Source: Bacillus fungorum
GTDB taxonomy: Bacteria > Bacillota > Bacilli > Bacillales > Bacillaceae_G
Assembly (NCBI RefSeq): GCF_002746455.1
Contig: NZ_NWUW01000012.1
Location: forward strand, 87,028 to 151,027
Direction of reading: 5' to 3'
DNA length: 64,000 bases
Shown here: piece after piece, positions 1 to 9,224 of the stretch
Position numbering within the stretch: position 1 is the stretch's first letter
How the letters are laid out: each line of letters opens with the position of its first letter
The notes under the pieces: generated by a model
Database searches by the model: none
What the model was told of the DNA's origin: nothing
What the model saw: only the letters and a program-made list of their open reading frames with translations
Translations under genes and position numbers: made by a program

Positions 1-9
1 ATAAAGTGA

Positions 10-504
<495 letters not shown>

Positions 505-534
505 TGAAAGTAATTTTAATGGCTTAATAAAAAG

Positions 535-575
535 GCAAAAATGAACATATTCCTGTTCGTTTTTGCTTTTTTATT
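535..575 (+). terminator. Rho-independent terminator
   Basis: A 13-bp stem (535-547 with 554-566, one mismatch) is followed by a run of seven T. It closes the UPF0303 gene. Confidence 0.85.
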
Positions 576-1051
576 ATATTTTTTTGTAATATCGGGCATA
601 AAAATTAAAAATTCAACTATTCCTTGTATTAAATGACAAAGGAGAGTAGCTTAAATGTAATAAGTCAAGTAATGAGTTATTAATGATTCCTGTCTTTCTT
701 GGTGACTATAATAGATCAATTTAATGTTACTATTTCCCATTAAAGACATGTCGCTTCAAGATAAAATTTGATGATTAAAGTAGCTACATTTTATATTTGT
801 GTAAATATGAAACACACAGGATATATGAATAGAGAATGGGTAAAATAGTACCGAATGATGATTAGATTTTATTAATGATGTTATAAGACGTTTTTTAGGT
901 AAACTGAACCGTTTTGGACAAGAAGTAGTATGTTTAGATTCAGAATGATTGGCAACTGGTGTTATGGAGTTCAATAATTAAAAAATGAACTCATTTATAC
1001 TCATATTATCTTCGCGATGTATCATTTTGAAGGACTAGGAGGAAATAAATT
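576..1051. other. Gene-poor AT-rich spacer with a possible decayed ORF
   Basis: No convincing gene. On the plus strand about 862-980 reads as a plausible coding scrap (RRFLGKLNRFGQEVVCLDSE, stop, then LATGVMEFNN), but it has no start or ribosome binding site and I cannot name a parent. The complementary strand is open for 72 codons but reads as noncoding. An AGGAGGA site just before 1052 belongs to the next gene. Confidence 0.35.
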
Positions 1052-1651
1052 ATGACAAAAGATTTCTATACTGCACTGAAAGAAAGACGGACTTACTATG
1101 GGATTAATAAAGAGGTACAAGTATCAGATGAAAGAATTAAAGAAATCGTAGAGTTTGCTGTGAAATATACTCCATCATCTTTCAATTCTCAAACTGCGCG
1201 ATTAGTTGTATTATTTTGTGAAGCTCATGATAAATTATGGGATATTACAACTGAAACATTAAGAAAAGTAGTTGGGGATGGAGATTTTTCAGGAACGCAA
1301 CAAAAAATGGATTCTTTTAAAGCTGGTTATGGAACAGTACTATTCTTTGAAGATGAGGCAATAGTTAAATCGCTTCAAGAAAAATTTGCTGCATATGCTG
1401 AAAACTTCCCAATTTGGTCACACCAAGCATCAGGTATGCATCAATTAGTCGTGTGGACAGGATTAGAAGCAGAGGGATTAGGGGCGTCTTTACAACATTA
1501 TAATCCATTAATTGATGATGAAGTGAAAACAGAGTGGAATGTTCCTGCTAATTGGAAACTGATTGCACAAATGCCATTTGGTAATCCAACGGCTGCACCA
1601 GGAGAAAAGGAATTCCAACCGATTGAAGAGCGTGTGAAATTTCATAAGTAA
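1052..1651 (+). CDS. Nitroreductase family protein (FMN oxidoreductase)
   Basis: 199 aa, the usual length of compact nitroreductases. The N-terminal ALKERRTYYGI and SSFNSQTARLVVL segments are the FMN-binding start of the family, and GLGASLQHYNPL lies in the C-terminal half. Such enzymes use NAD(P)H and FMN to reduce quinones or nitroaromatics in the cytosol. AGGAGG lies eight bases before the ATG. It converges on an HxlR regulator at 1959-2276, a regulator type often tied to electrophile stress, but the pair is not divergent, so direct control is only a possibility. The exact substrate is unknown. Confidence 0.85.
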   Translation: MTKDFYTALKERRTYYGINKEVQVSDERIKEIVEFAVKYTPSSFNSQTARLVVLFCEAHDKLWDITTETLRKVVGDGDFSGTQQKMDSFKAGYGTVLFFEDEAIVKSLQEKFAAYAENFPIWSHQASGMHQLVVWTGLEAEGLGASLQHYNPLIDDEVKTEWNVPANWKLIAQMPFGNPTAAPGEKEFQPIEERVKFHK

Positions 1652-1820
1652 TAAAGTGAAGCTTTAATTAGTAGTGGTCTTACTGTCCGTAAATAGTGGG
1701 ATAACCTAACTGTATTGTGAAAATAAAACCGTTTAGTTACAAAAAAATTTATTCGTTCTTTTTATTAAGCGAGTATGTATGAATAAAAGGCGTTAGAAAC
1801 ACTATTTTAAACTTTAAAGG

Positions 1821-1856
1821 AACAAGGTGATCGTTTTGATCACCTTGTTTTATTTC
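1821..1856 (+). terminator. Terminator after nitroreductase
   Basis: A perfect 12-bp stem (1821-1832 with 1838-1849) is followed by a T-rich tract. Confidence 0.85.
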
Positions 1857-1861
1857 TTAAA

Positions 1862-1904
1862 AAACGCTAAGTTTTCATAAATGCTTGAAAAACTAGCGTT
1901 TTAA
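1862..1904 (-). terminator. Probable terminator of the HxlR gene
   Basis: Imperfect inverted repeat (aaaacgcta... with ...tagcgtttt) downstream of the minus-strand HxlR gene. It is A/T-flanked on both sides, so it could act in either direction. Confidence 0.55.
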
Positions 1905-1958
1905 TAATAGGTATCTGTAATTTGATTACTTAAAACTATATACGAAAAAGCTTTTATG

Positions 1959-2276
1959 CTATTCCTCAAGTTCTATCCATTCCTGTGACCATTCTTCTAT
2001 TCCGCGAATAATAGCTTCTAAGGCAAATCCTTTTTGAGTTAAAGAATATTCTATACGAACCGGTGTATCAGGAAAGACTTTACGTTCGACAATTCCTTCT
2101 AGTTCTAATTCTTTCAATCTTTCTGAAAGTAATCTTCCGCTAACAGGAAGAGAAGATTCAAGCGTACAAAAGCGCTGAGATCCAGAGAAAAGTTGGTAAA
2201 TAATTAGTGCTGTCCATCGTTGACTAAAAAAGTTCATTCCTTTTTCAAAGCGAGGGCATAATGTAGAATCATTCAT
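1959..2276 (-). CDS. HxlR-family winged-helix transcriptional regulator
   Basis: 105 aa, typical for HxlR/MarR-like winged helices. It opens with the family signature CPRFEKGMNFFSQRWTAL, followed by the recognition-helix stretch SGRLLSERLKELELEGIVER and the wing TPVRIEYSLTQKG. The single N-terminal Cys (Cys7) is where YodB/HypR-type members sense quinones or disulfide stress, but sensing here is inference. AGGAGG precedes the ATG. The gene is divergent from the ribA-ribD-HAD trio across about 300 bp holding inverted repeats, so it is the obvious candidate regulator of that trio. Confidence 0.9.
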   Translation of the reverse strand: MNDSTLCPRFEKGMNFFSQRWTALIIYQLFSGSQRFCTLESSLPVSGRLLSERLKELELEGIVERKVFPDTPVRIEYSLTQKGFALEAIIRGIEEWSQEWIELEE

Positions 2277-2311
2277 TTTCCTTCACCTCCTAAAACAAAT
2301 TATATAACATC

Positions 2312-2324
2312 TTACTATTAGTAA
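2312..2324. promoter_or_regulatory. Inverted repeat, possible HxlR operator
   Basis: TTACTATTAGTAA resembles the TACTATT-type half sites of YodB/CatR-family boxes and sits just upstream of the HxlR gene. Assignment is by resemblance only. Confidence 0.4.
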
Positions 2325-2347
2325 CAAATGTTTTTATAATTAATTAC

Positions 2348-2376
2348 TTGACGTAAATTGATTACGAATGTATACT
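2348..2376 (+). promoter_or_regulatory. Sigma-A-type promoter for the ribA-ribD cluster
   Basis: TTGACG (2348-2353) and TATACT (2371-2376) are separated by 17 bp. A start near 2383 would leave a leader of about 195 nt before ribA. Confidence 0.6.
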
Positions 2377-2379
2377 CGC

Positions 2380-2410
2380 TTACATAAAGTAACTAAGTTG
2401 TTTTATGTAA
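2380..2410. promoter_or_regulatory. Dyad over the predicted transcription start of ribA
   Basis: Perfect 9-bp arms TTACATAAA (2380-2388) and TTTATGTAA (2402-2410) are separated by 13 bp, right at the predicted start. A repressor bound here, HxlR being the neighbour, would block the ribA cluster. Inference from position. Confidence 0.45.
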
Positions 2411-2578
2411 CTAAAACTCTTTTCTTTAAATGGCCAAAGTTGTAATGATACATATTACATATAAGCTGAGAGGAAAAGAATATCATCTGTAAAAACACTT
2501 ACGTTGTGTAAGTTCAACAATAAAAATATAACAATGGAAGAGAATTTTTTAGAGATTCTTTATACTAGGAGGTACCTA

Positions 2579-3316
2579 ATGGTTACAACAGATACAATTC
2601 ATATGTTAGAAGATAAAATTCAATTTATACATCAAGATGGCAAGGATATTTATTTAGTAGGTCCTATCAAATTGCCAATTAATTTATATGGGGAGACTAA
2701 AGTTTTCCAATGGTATTCTTGGTTGCAATGTAGTGAGGTTACAAATAGTGTAGAAGGAATTATTGAAAAACTTTCATCTATTAATTTAGCTGATATGCAG
2801 CAATCTAGTGTGCTTGTATATGGTGATTTTGAGAATTCTGAAGATGCCCTAATTCGTATGCATAGTATTTGTCACACTGGTGACATCTTTGGTAGTAAAC
2901 GTTGTGATTGTGGATTCCAATTAAAGCAGTCTTTACAAATGATTACAGAACATGGTTCAGGTGCTTTATTTTACTTAGCGAATCATGAAGGAAGAGGAAT
3001 TGGTTTGTTTAGTAAAGCGATGACGTATCTCTTGCAAGAAAATGGGTTAGATACAGTAGAAGCTAATCTGAACCTAGGTTTTGAAGATGACATTCGAAAT
3101 TACGATGATACAATTGAAGTATTAAAAGCGCTACGCTCAAAACCTGTAAAACTTATTACAAATAATCCGAAAAAATTAGAAGCGTTACAAAAAGCTGGAT
3201 TAAATGTTACGAGTCGTGAACCGTTATGGGGTGATGTCTCAGAGTTTAATGAGAAATATTTGCAAACGAAGATTCAGCGTTCTGGACATTTTGAAGGGGG
3301 ACACTTACATGAGTGA
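2579..3316 (+). CDS. ribA: GTP cyclohydrolase II (stand-alone RibA-type)
   Basis: 245 aa. It would convert GTP to 2,5-diamino-6-ribosylamino-4(3H)-pyrimidinone 5'-phosphate, the first step of riboflavin-type pathways. The zinc site is seen as CHTGDIFGSKRCDC, the catalytic segment as HEGRGIGL, and the C-terminal TNNPKK/GL motif is present. There is no DHBP synthase half, unlike the fused RibAB of the housekeeping operon. The start is the ATG after AGGAGGT (2567-2573); an upstream in-frame start adds 25 unlike residues and has no site. It overlaps ribD by 8 bp. I found no FMN riboswitch upstream. Which end product it serves is open. Confidence 0.85.
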   Translation: MVTTDTIHMLEDKIQFIHQDGKDIYLVGPIKLPINLYGETKVFQWYSWLQCSEVTNSVEGIIEKLSSINLADMQQSSVLVYGDFENSEDALIRMHSICHTGDIFGSKRCDCGFQLKQSLQMITEHGSGALFYLANHEGRGIGLFSKAMTYLLQENGLDTVEANLNLGFEDDIRNYDDTIEVLKALRSKPVKLITNNPKKLEALQKAGLNVTSREPLWGDVSEFNEKYLQTKIQRSGHFEGGHLHE

Positions 3317-4412
3317 GCATGAACTGTATATGAATCTAGCACTAGAAAATGCCAAGGCTATGAAGGGACAAACGACTCCGAATCCACTGGTTGGATCTGT
3401 AATTGTAAATGATAATCGAATTGTAGGGATCGGAGCACATATGAAGGCCGGAGAGCCACATGCCGAAATACATGCGATACGTATGGCGGGAGAACAGGCC
3501 CGTGGTGGTACAATCTATGTAACTCTTGAACCTTGTTCTCATCATGGAAGAACAGGACCTTGTGCTGAAGCGATTGTACAAGCAGGAATTAAGAAGGTAG
3601 TAGTTGCTACACTTGATCCAAATCCAATTGTTTCTGGACGTGGAATTAAAATCCTACAAGATGCTGGTATTGAAGTGCTTGTAGGAGTGTGTGAAGAAGA
3701 ATCAAAAAAAATGAATGAAGTCTTTAATAAATATATTATGACAAAGCGCCCATTTGTAACGATTAAATCGGGTGTTACATTAGATGGGAAGATTGCTACT
3801 TCTTTATCGGATAGTAAGTGGATCACATCTACAGAAGCAAGACAGGAAGTACACCAAATACGAAATGAAAATGCAGCCATTTTAGTAGGAGCGAATACTG
3901 TCCAAAAGGATAATCCATCATTGACAACGCGTATTTCAAATGGAAGAAATCCAATTCGAGTGATATTGGACTCAACATTACGCATACCAATGGAAGCTAA
4001 CGTTGTTACAGATGGGGAAGCTCCTACTTGGATTTTTACAACAAGTAATCATGCAGCGGAAAAAAGGAAGGCATTAGAAAATGCAGGAGTCAAAGTATTT
4101 GTTACTAGCGGAGAAAAGCATATAAACTTACATGAAATGCTTGATGTTTTAGGGCAAAAAGGAGTTTCCTCCCTGCTTATTGAAGGTGGTGGAGAAGTAA
4201 ATGCTTCGTTTATTGAAAATAAATTAATAGATAAACTTATTTTATATATTGCACCTAAAATTATTGGGGGTAGAATGGCACCTAGCTTTGTAGCGGGTGC
4301 TGGTATTACTAAAATGCAAGATGCAATTGAATTTAAGGATATATCATTTACCCAGGTTGGAAAAGATTATAGATTTATTGGCTATCCAGAATATCGGAAA
4401 GATGAGAAATAA
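3309..4412 (+). CDS. ribD: Bifunctional diaminohydroxyphosphoribosylaminopyrimidine deaminase / 5-amino-6-(5-phosphoribosylamino)uracil reductase
   Basis: 367 aa, full family length. The N-terminal deaminase carries the zinc motifs HAEIHA and PCSHHGRTGPC; the C-terminal reductase starts near residue 150 (TIKSGVTLDGKIAT) and contains the LLIEGGGEVNASF NADPH-site motif. The ATG overlaps the end of ribA (ATGAGTGA), so translation is coupled, with GAAGGGGG as ribosome binding site. With RibA and the HAD phosphatase downstream it would take GTP to 5-amino-6-ribitylaminouracil; ribE and ribH are absent here. It is probably an accessory copy beside a full rib operon elsewhere (inference). Confidence 0.9.
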   Translation: MSEHELYMNLALENAKAMKGQTTPNPLVGSVIVNDNRIVGIGAHMKAGEPHAEIHAIRMAGEQARGGTIYVTLEPCSHHGRTGPCAEAIVQAGIKKVVVATLDPNPIVSGRGIKILQDAGIEVLVGVCEEESKKMNEVFNKYIMTKRPFVTIKSGVTLDGKIATSLSDSKWITSTEARQEVHQIRNENAAILVGANTVQKDNPSLTTRISNGRNPIRVILDSTLRIPMEANVVTDGEAPTWIFTTSNHAAEKRKALENAGVKVFVTSGEKHINLHEMLDVLGQKGVSSLLIEGGGEVNASFIENKLIDKLILYIAPKIIGGRMAPSFVAGAGITKMQDAIEFKDISFTQVGKDYRFIGYPEYRKDEK

Positions 4413-4472
4413 GGAGAATAAAAAACTACTTATGTTTTTTAATAAATGAAGTGCAGAAAGGAGCGATGAAGA

Positions 4473-5042
4473 GTGAAGTTTGGATTTGATATCGATGATA
4501 CGTTAATTGATTTAAGACAGCATGCTTTTCATTTATATAATGAAAAATTAAACAAAAAAGTAGGATTGGATGTATTTCATTCTTTAAAAACAATTGAAAT
4601 TCATGAAGCATTTGGCATGACTTCGGAGGAAGGTGGTCAGATGTGGAATAGTTTGCTTGATGAAATTTATTATACTTCTTGTTCACCGTTTCCGTATGCA
4701 GTAGAGACATTGCAAGAATTAGAAAGACAGGGACATGAAATATACTATATAACGGCGCGACCTAAAGAGCATGGAGAGCAAACAAAAAAATGGTTAATAG
4801 AAAAAGGATTTCCGGTACATGAAGATCGATTTTTCTATGGGATGAAGGACGAAGAAAAAATACACTTCATACAAGAAATAAAATTAAACTATTTCTTTGA
4901 TGATAAGCCAGCTGTATTAGAAACGTTAATAGGAAAACCGATAAATGTATATGCAAAAACTACTTCTTACAATCAACATCTCAAAATCCCGCGGATTACA
5001 AGTTGGACGGAGTTAGGAAATATTATAAAGAAAGATATGTAA
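4473..5042 (+). CDS. HAD-family phosphatase, 5'(3')-nucleotidase/YqfW-like
   Basis: 189 aa, starting with GTG after AAGGAG. HAD motifs are visible: FDIDDTLID (motif I nucleophile), YYITARP (motif II) and YFFDDKP (motif III/IV). The family covers cytosolic deoxynucleotidases and YqfW-like proteins. Placed 60 bp behind ribD and in the same direction, it could supply the dephosphorylation of 5-amino-6-ribitylaminouracil phosphate, a step carried out by HAD enzymes in B. subtilis. That role is inferred from position; a general nucleotidase is equally possible. Confidence 0.75.
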   Translation: MKFGFDIDDTLIDLRQHAFHLYNEKLNKKVGLDVFHSLKTIEIHEAFGMTSEEGGQMWNSLLDEIYYTSCSPFPYAVETLQELERQGHEIYYITARPKEHGEQTKKWLIEKGFPVHEDRFFYGMKDEEKIHFIQEIKLNYFFDDKPAVLETLIGKPINVYAKTTSYNQHLKIPRITSWTELGNIIKKDM

Positions 5043-5715
5043 AGATTTAATTAGAAAATTAAATAGAGCCAAGAGCGTATTGAGTATTACAATATTACAG
5101 AACAAAAAGGATGAGCAAATCGTAAAAAATTAGGTATGGCTATCATCCCAAAAATAATTGATTTTTCGCGATTAAAAAGATTCTAGTAATTAATTCAAGC
5201 ACAAGTGTAATAACATGGATATTTCAAAAAAGCATGAAGACTTAAGGGTCTTCGTGTTTTTTTGAGTAATGCATGAAAGAATATCGATAATTATACGATA
5301 TTTTGGTGTTTATAATAAATTATTTTTATATACAAAATAAAATATATAAAATGATTGATAATTATGAATTATAGAAGTTTTAATAAATAGATAAAGACTA
5401 AAAAATATTACGGCATAAAAATCTTTATTTTAAGACATTTTTATTGACGGTAATAGTTCATAAAGTTAATATTCCGAATATAAGTTTATTAAGTTACTAA
5501 AAATAATTTAGTATACATTTTATTGTTAAATTTGATAAGTAAGTTGTGGGAGAAATGCTTTGAATTGCCACTATTAATATTGGGGATAATTAGAAAGCGA
5601 CAAATATAAAAAATTAGAAGTTCAGCAGCAAGAGTGGATCAACAATAATAGTAGCTTCTGTACAATGCATTTTTACTTTAGTGACAATGACTATACATCA
5701 CGAGGGGGACTGAAA
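5043..5715. other. Long AT-rich noncoding stretch upstream of zwf
   Basis: No ORF with coding character. It contains one terminator (5233-5263) that probably ends the rib/HAD transcript. The rest, about 5280-5600, is very AT-rich and presumably holds the zwf promoter, which I cannot pinpoint. Confidence 0.5.
5233..5263 (+). terminator. Rho-independent terminator
   Basis: Stem 5233-5241 with 5248-5256 (catgaagac / gtcttcgtg, one wobble) followed by seven T. Confidence 0.85.
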
Positions 5716-7200
5716 TTGGAATCAATGACCTTTGTTTTATTTGGAGCAACAGGGGACTTAGCTAAAAGGAAAATTTACCCTGCGCTATATAACTTATATA
5801 GAGATCAAAAGCTTCCAAAGCAAATATCCGTTATTGGGCTTGGAAGACGTGAAGTATCTCATTTAGATTTTCAAAAAAGAATAAAGGAATCTATAGAAAC
5901 TTTTTCTCGTCGCAGAGAGGAAGGTACTCCGAAAATAGAAGATTTTTTAGAGTGTTTTCGTTATTGTCCGTTAGATGTGAATAAGCCAGAAGATTATAAA
6001 AGGTTATTACAAGTAGTTCGTGAAAGGGAGGAAGAACAAAATATAAAAGGGAATAGAATGTTCTACCTTTCAGTTACTCCTGAATTTTTTGAGACAATTG
6101 CTTTAAATATTAAAGAAAGTGGACTTGATAAAACGGATGGATGGAAGCGCCTGATGATTGAGAAACCGTTTGGTCATGACCTTAAATCTGCCCGAGAGCT
6201 GAATGATAAGCTTAGCCAAACATTTGAAGAAGATGAAATATACCGTATTGATCATTATTTAGGTAAACCGATGATTCAAAACATTGAAGCACTTGAATTT
6301 GCAAATCCTATTCTTCAATCGATTTGGAATAAAGAACATATAGCGAATGTACAAATAACAGCTAGTGAAACGGTTGGGGTAGAAGAAAGGGCAGGATATT
6401 ATGATCAGGCAGGAGCCATTCGTGATATGGTTCAAAATCATATGTTGCAAATATTAATGATGACTGCTATGAATTTGCCGGAAAAAATAAATGCATGTGA
6501 AATTCGTGAGGAAAAACGAAAGGTAATGGAAACTCTTCGAAAAGTGAAAAAAGAAGACGTTCAGAACCATATCATTCGCGGGCAATATGCTTCAGGGGAG
6601 ATCAAAGGACAACAAGTTGTAGCGTATAGAGAGGAGCCAGGAGTAAATCCTTCTTCTCAAACAGATACATTTGTTGCTGCTCGCTTATGGATTGATAACC
6701 CATTTTGGACTGATGTTCCCTTTTATATACGAACAGGAAAAAGAATGAAAGAAAAGTCTACTCGTATTGTAATTGAATTTAAAAATACATTAAAACAGCA
6801 ATATCAAGATAGTAATCCAAATGCGGAGCCTAATTTGTTAATCATTGAAATTAGCCCAAGTGAAAATGTTTCACTCCAATTAAATAGTAAAAATCCATTG
6901 AACAATGGAGAGCTTGAACCCATCCGTATTCATTTTACTTGTGAGCAAACTGGAATGGGAATACCTGAAGCATATGAAAGACTCATTTATGATGCTATAT
7001 GTGGAGATTCTACATTTTTTGCACACTGGAGAGAAGTTGAATTATCATGGGAATGGGTGCAGCCAATACTTGAAGCGTTCGAAGAGAACTTGTTATCTCT
7101 TCATGAATATGAGTCTGGCTCGTATGGTCCGGATGCTGCTCATGCTCTATTACAAGAAAGTGAATTTAAATGGTGGTTAGATGAGGGATTGCAAAAATAA
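5716..7200 (+). CDS. zwf: Glucose-6-phosphate 1-dehydrogenase
   Basis: 494 aa, the normal length (about 490). It oxidises glucose-6-phosphate to 6-phosphogluconolactone with NADP. Visible motifs are GATGDLAKRK (nucleotide binding) and RIDHYLGK with its catalytic His. The start is TTG at 5716 after GAGGGGG; the open frame runs 17 codons further upstream without homology or a site, and an ATG three codons later is an alternative. It heads a pentose-phosphate cluster: gnd follows after 96 bp, then tal, and pgl further on. Confidence 0.95.
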   Translation: MESMTFVLFGATGDLAKRKIYPALYNLYRDQKLPKQISVIGLGRREVSHLDFQKRIKESIETFSRRREEGTPKIEDFLECFRYCPLDVNKPEDYKRLLQVVREREEEQNIKGNRMFYLSVTPEFFETIALNIKESGLDKTDGWKRLMIEKPFGHDLKSARELNDKLSQTFEEDEIYRIDHYLGKPMIQNIEALEFANPILQSIWNKEHIANVQITASETVGVEERAGYYDQAGAIRDMVQNHMLQILMMTAMNLPEKINACEIREEKRKVMETLRKVKKEDVQNHIIRGQYASGEIKGQQVVAYREEPGVNPSSQTDTFVAARLWIDNPFWTDVPFYIRTGKRMKEKSTRIVIEFKNTLKQQYQDSNPNAEPNLLIIEISPSENVSLQLNSKNPLNNGELEPIRIHFTCEQTGMGIPEAYERLIYDAICGDSTFFAHWREVELSWEWVQPILEAFEENLLSLHEYESGSYGPDAAHALLQESEFKWWLDEGLQK

Positions 7201-7296
7201 GTACATTCTTATAAGTAAAGCAATATGACAAAAAGATATTCATCATTTTATTAATATGTATTTATGATGAAAGGTAATTCAAGGAGGAATTATATT

Positions 7297-8190
7297 ATGA
7301 GAGTAGGATTAATTGGTTTAGGTAAAATGGGATTAAATTTAGGGAAGAATTTAATTGATCATAAACATGAAGTAGCAGCATTTGATTTAAATACGAATGC
7401 AGTGGAAGAAATGAAAGAGTATGGTGCTACAGGTGTATCTAGTTTAAGCGAACTTGTTCAATCATTAGAATCACCAAGAATTCTTTGGGTAATGGTTCCG
7501 CACGCTGTTGTTGATTCTGTTATTAATGAGGTTACCCCGCTGTTATCAAAAGGAGATATTTTAATTGAAGCTGGTAATTCACATTATAAAGAGTCTATCC
7601 GCCGATATGAGCAACTACAGAAAGATGGCATTCACTTTATGGATGCAGGAACTTCTGGCGGAATGGAAGGCGCTCGTAATGGTGCTTGTTACATGATCGG
7701 AGGAGATCAAGAAGCTTGGGACATCGTTGAACCTATCTTCCGTGATACTGCTGTAGAAAATGGGTACTTATATGCTGGAAAAGCTGGTAGTGGTCACTTC
7801 TTAAAAATGATTCACAATGGAATTGAATACGGTATGATGGCTGCTATTGGTGAAGGATTTGAGGTTTTAGAAAAAAGTGAATTTGACTACGATTATGAAA
7901 AAGTATCAAGAGTATGGAATAACGGTTCAGTAATTCGCTCATGGTTAATGGAATTAACTGAAAATGCATTTTCTAAAGATGCAAAACTGGATGAAATTAA
8001 GGGCGTTATGCATTCTTCTGGTGAAGGAAAATGGACAGTAGAAACAGCATTAGACCTTCAAACAGCAACTCCTGTTATCGCAATGTCTCTATTAATGCGC
8101 TACCGCTCATTAGACAATGATACATTTACAGGAAAAGTAGTAGCAGCTCTGCGCAATGAATTTGGCGGACATGCAGTAGAGAAGAAATAA
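7297..8190 (+). CDS. gnd: 6-phosphogluconate dehydrogenase, decarboxylating (short, YqeC type)
   Basis: 297 aa, about 170 residues shorter than classical Gnd, matching the short YqeC/GndA-like class. The Rossmann motif GLIGLGKMG opens the protein, GTSGGMEGARNG is the substrate-binding signature, and GHFLKMIHNGIEYG holds the catalytic Lys and Asn. It converts 6-phosphogluconate to ribulose-5-phosphate. AAGGAGG (7280-7286) selects the ATG at 7297 over a GTG/ATG upstream. It lies between zwf and tal in one direction. Confidence 0.92.
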   Translation: MRVGLIGLGKMGLNLGKNLIDHKHEVAAFDLNTNAVEEMKEYGATGVSSLSELVQSLESPRILWVMVPHAVVDSVINEVTPLLSKGDILIEAGNSHYKESIRRYEQLQKDGIHFMDAGTSGGMEGARNGACYMIGGDQEAWDIVEPIFRDTAVENGYLYAGKAGSGHFLKMIHNGIEYGMMAAIGEGFEVLEKSEFDYDYEKVSRVWNNGSVIRSWLMELTENAFSKDAKLDEIKGVMHSSGEGKWTVETALDLQTATPVIAMSLLMRYRSLDNDTFTGKVVAALRNEFGGHAVEKK

Positions 8191-8241
8191 ACATCTTAAA
8201 ATTATAACTCGTTAACGTTTAAAAATTGGAGGGAATGGATT

Positions 8242-8910
8242 ATGAAGTTTTTTATTGATACTGCAAATCTTGAGGACATAAAAAAAGCATATAAACTTGG
8301 AGTTTTAGCTGGTGTTACAACGAACCCTTCTTTAGTAGCAAAAGAGGGCATTAAGTTTGAAGACCGTATTGCAGAAATTTGTCAGGCAGTGCCTAAAGTT
8401 GAATCTGTTTCGGCAGAAGTAACGCCAGATGCTGTTACAGCTGAAGAGATGATCACTCAAGCAGAAGAACTGATTAAGATTAACGGCGGCGATGAAAAAG
8501 TTACAATAAAACTTCCGATGACGCTAGCGGGATTAGAAGCTTGTCGCTATCTTACTGAAAAAGGTGTGAAAACGAACGTTACACTTATTTTCACTGTGAA
8601 CCAAGCTCTTTTAGCTGCTCGAGCAGGTGCAACGTATGTTTCTCCATTTTTAGGTCGTTTAGATGATATTTCTGAAGATGGCGTATTATTAGTTGCTAAA
8701 ATTGCTGAATTATTCGATGTTCATCAATTAGATACACAAATTATTGCAGCTTCTGTCAGACACCCAGACCATGTAACTCGTGTAGCGATGGCAGGTGCTC
8801 ACATTGCAACAATCCCTTATAAAGTCATTGAACAACTTGCTATGCATCCATTAACGGACCAAGGTATTGAAAAGTTTGCCGCGGATTGGGCGAAAGCGCC
8901 TAAGTTATAA
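8242..8910 (+). CDS. tal: Transaldolase (TalC/MipB subfamily)
   Basis: 222 aa, the size of the small decameric transaldolase / fructose-6-phosphate aldolase-like group. Motifs are [24 protein letters not shown] and VTIKLPMT with the Schiff-base Lys. In a cluster with zwf and gnd, transaldolase activity (sedoheptulose-7-phosphate + glyceraldehyde-3-phosphate) is the likely role rather than F6P aldolase. TTGGAGGG precedes the ATG. A large hairpin and T-run follow at 9071-9127. Confidence 0.92.
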   Translation: MKFFIDTANLEDIKKAYKLGVLAGVTTNPSLVAKEGIKFEDRIAEICQAVPKVESVSAEVTPDAVTAEEMITQAEELIKINGGDEKVTIKLPMTLAGLEACRYLTEKGVKTNVTLIFTVNQALLAARAGATYVSPFLGRLDDISEDGVLLVAKIAELFDVHQLDTQIIAASVRHPDHVTRVAMAGAHIATIPYKVIEQLAMHPLTDQGIEKFAADWAKAPKL

Positions 8911-9070
8911 TGAAGTGAAGTTTCAACAATTGCTTTTTCACGAAAGGGCCAATCTCTATGTAGCTTCATCCTATAAACTTAATTTCGAGTTTGGCATCTT
9001 ATTACGTGAAAACGGCAATATAATAAAAAAACGATTCATTTTTAAATTAGCACAATAGATATGAAAAGGC

Positions 9071-9128
9071 CCCCCTTATGAGAGTAAAGTTAGTTAGCAC
9101 GTAATTCTCATAAGGGAGAGTCTTTTTT
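9071..9128 (+). terminator. Terminator after tal with a long loop
   Basis: An 11-bp perfect stem (9073-9083 with 9106-9116) encloses a 22-nt loop. The T-run begins five bases after the stem, so it is less compact than the others here. Confidence 0.6.
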
Positions 9129-9224
9129 CGTATAAATCATGGTGCTCCCAAGTATGTATACATAATCAAGAAAGAATTTGAGAGTGTTCTTTTGTTAATG
9201 GGATATTATGAAAGGGGTTACATA

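Larger units (their letters stand above)
1652..1958. other. Intergenic region between convergent genes
   Basis: I see no ORF. It holds two stem-loops, listed separately, at the meeting point of the nitroreductase and HxlR genes. Confidence 0.6.

Noticed and set aside
756..974. 72-codon minus-strand ORF
   Set aside because: Composition is not protein-like, no ribosome binding site; lies in a noncoding gap.
2277..2578. FMN riboswitch upstream of ribA
   Set aside because: The conserved RFN blocks (AGGGGCAGGG..., GACCCG...) are absent; only a promoter and dyads are visible.
3204..3308. 35-codon N-terminal extension of RibD
   Set aside because: Lies inside ribA out of frame; the ATG at 3309 has a ribosome binding site and matches the family start.
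8867..9058. 63-codon plus ORF overlapping tal
   Set aside because: Out-of-frame overlap with tal, no site, unlike any protein.
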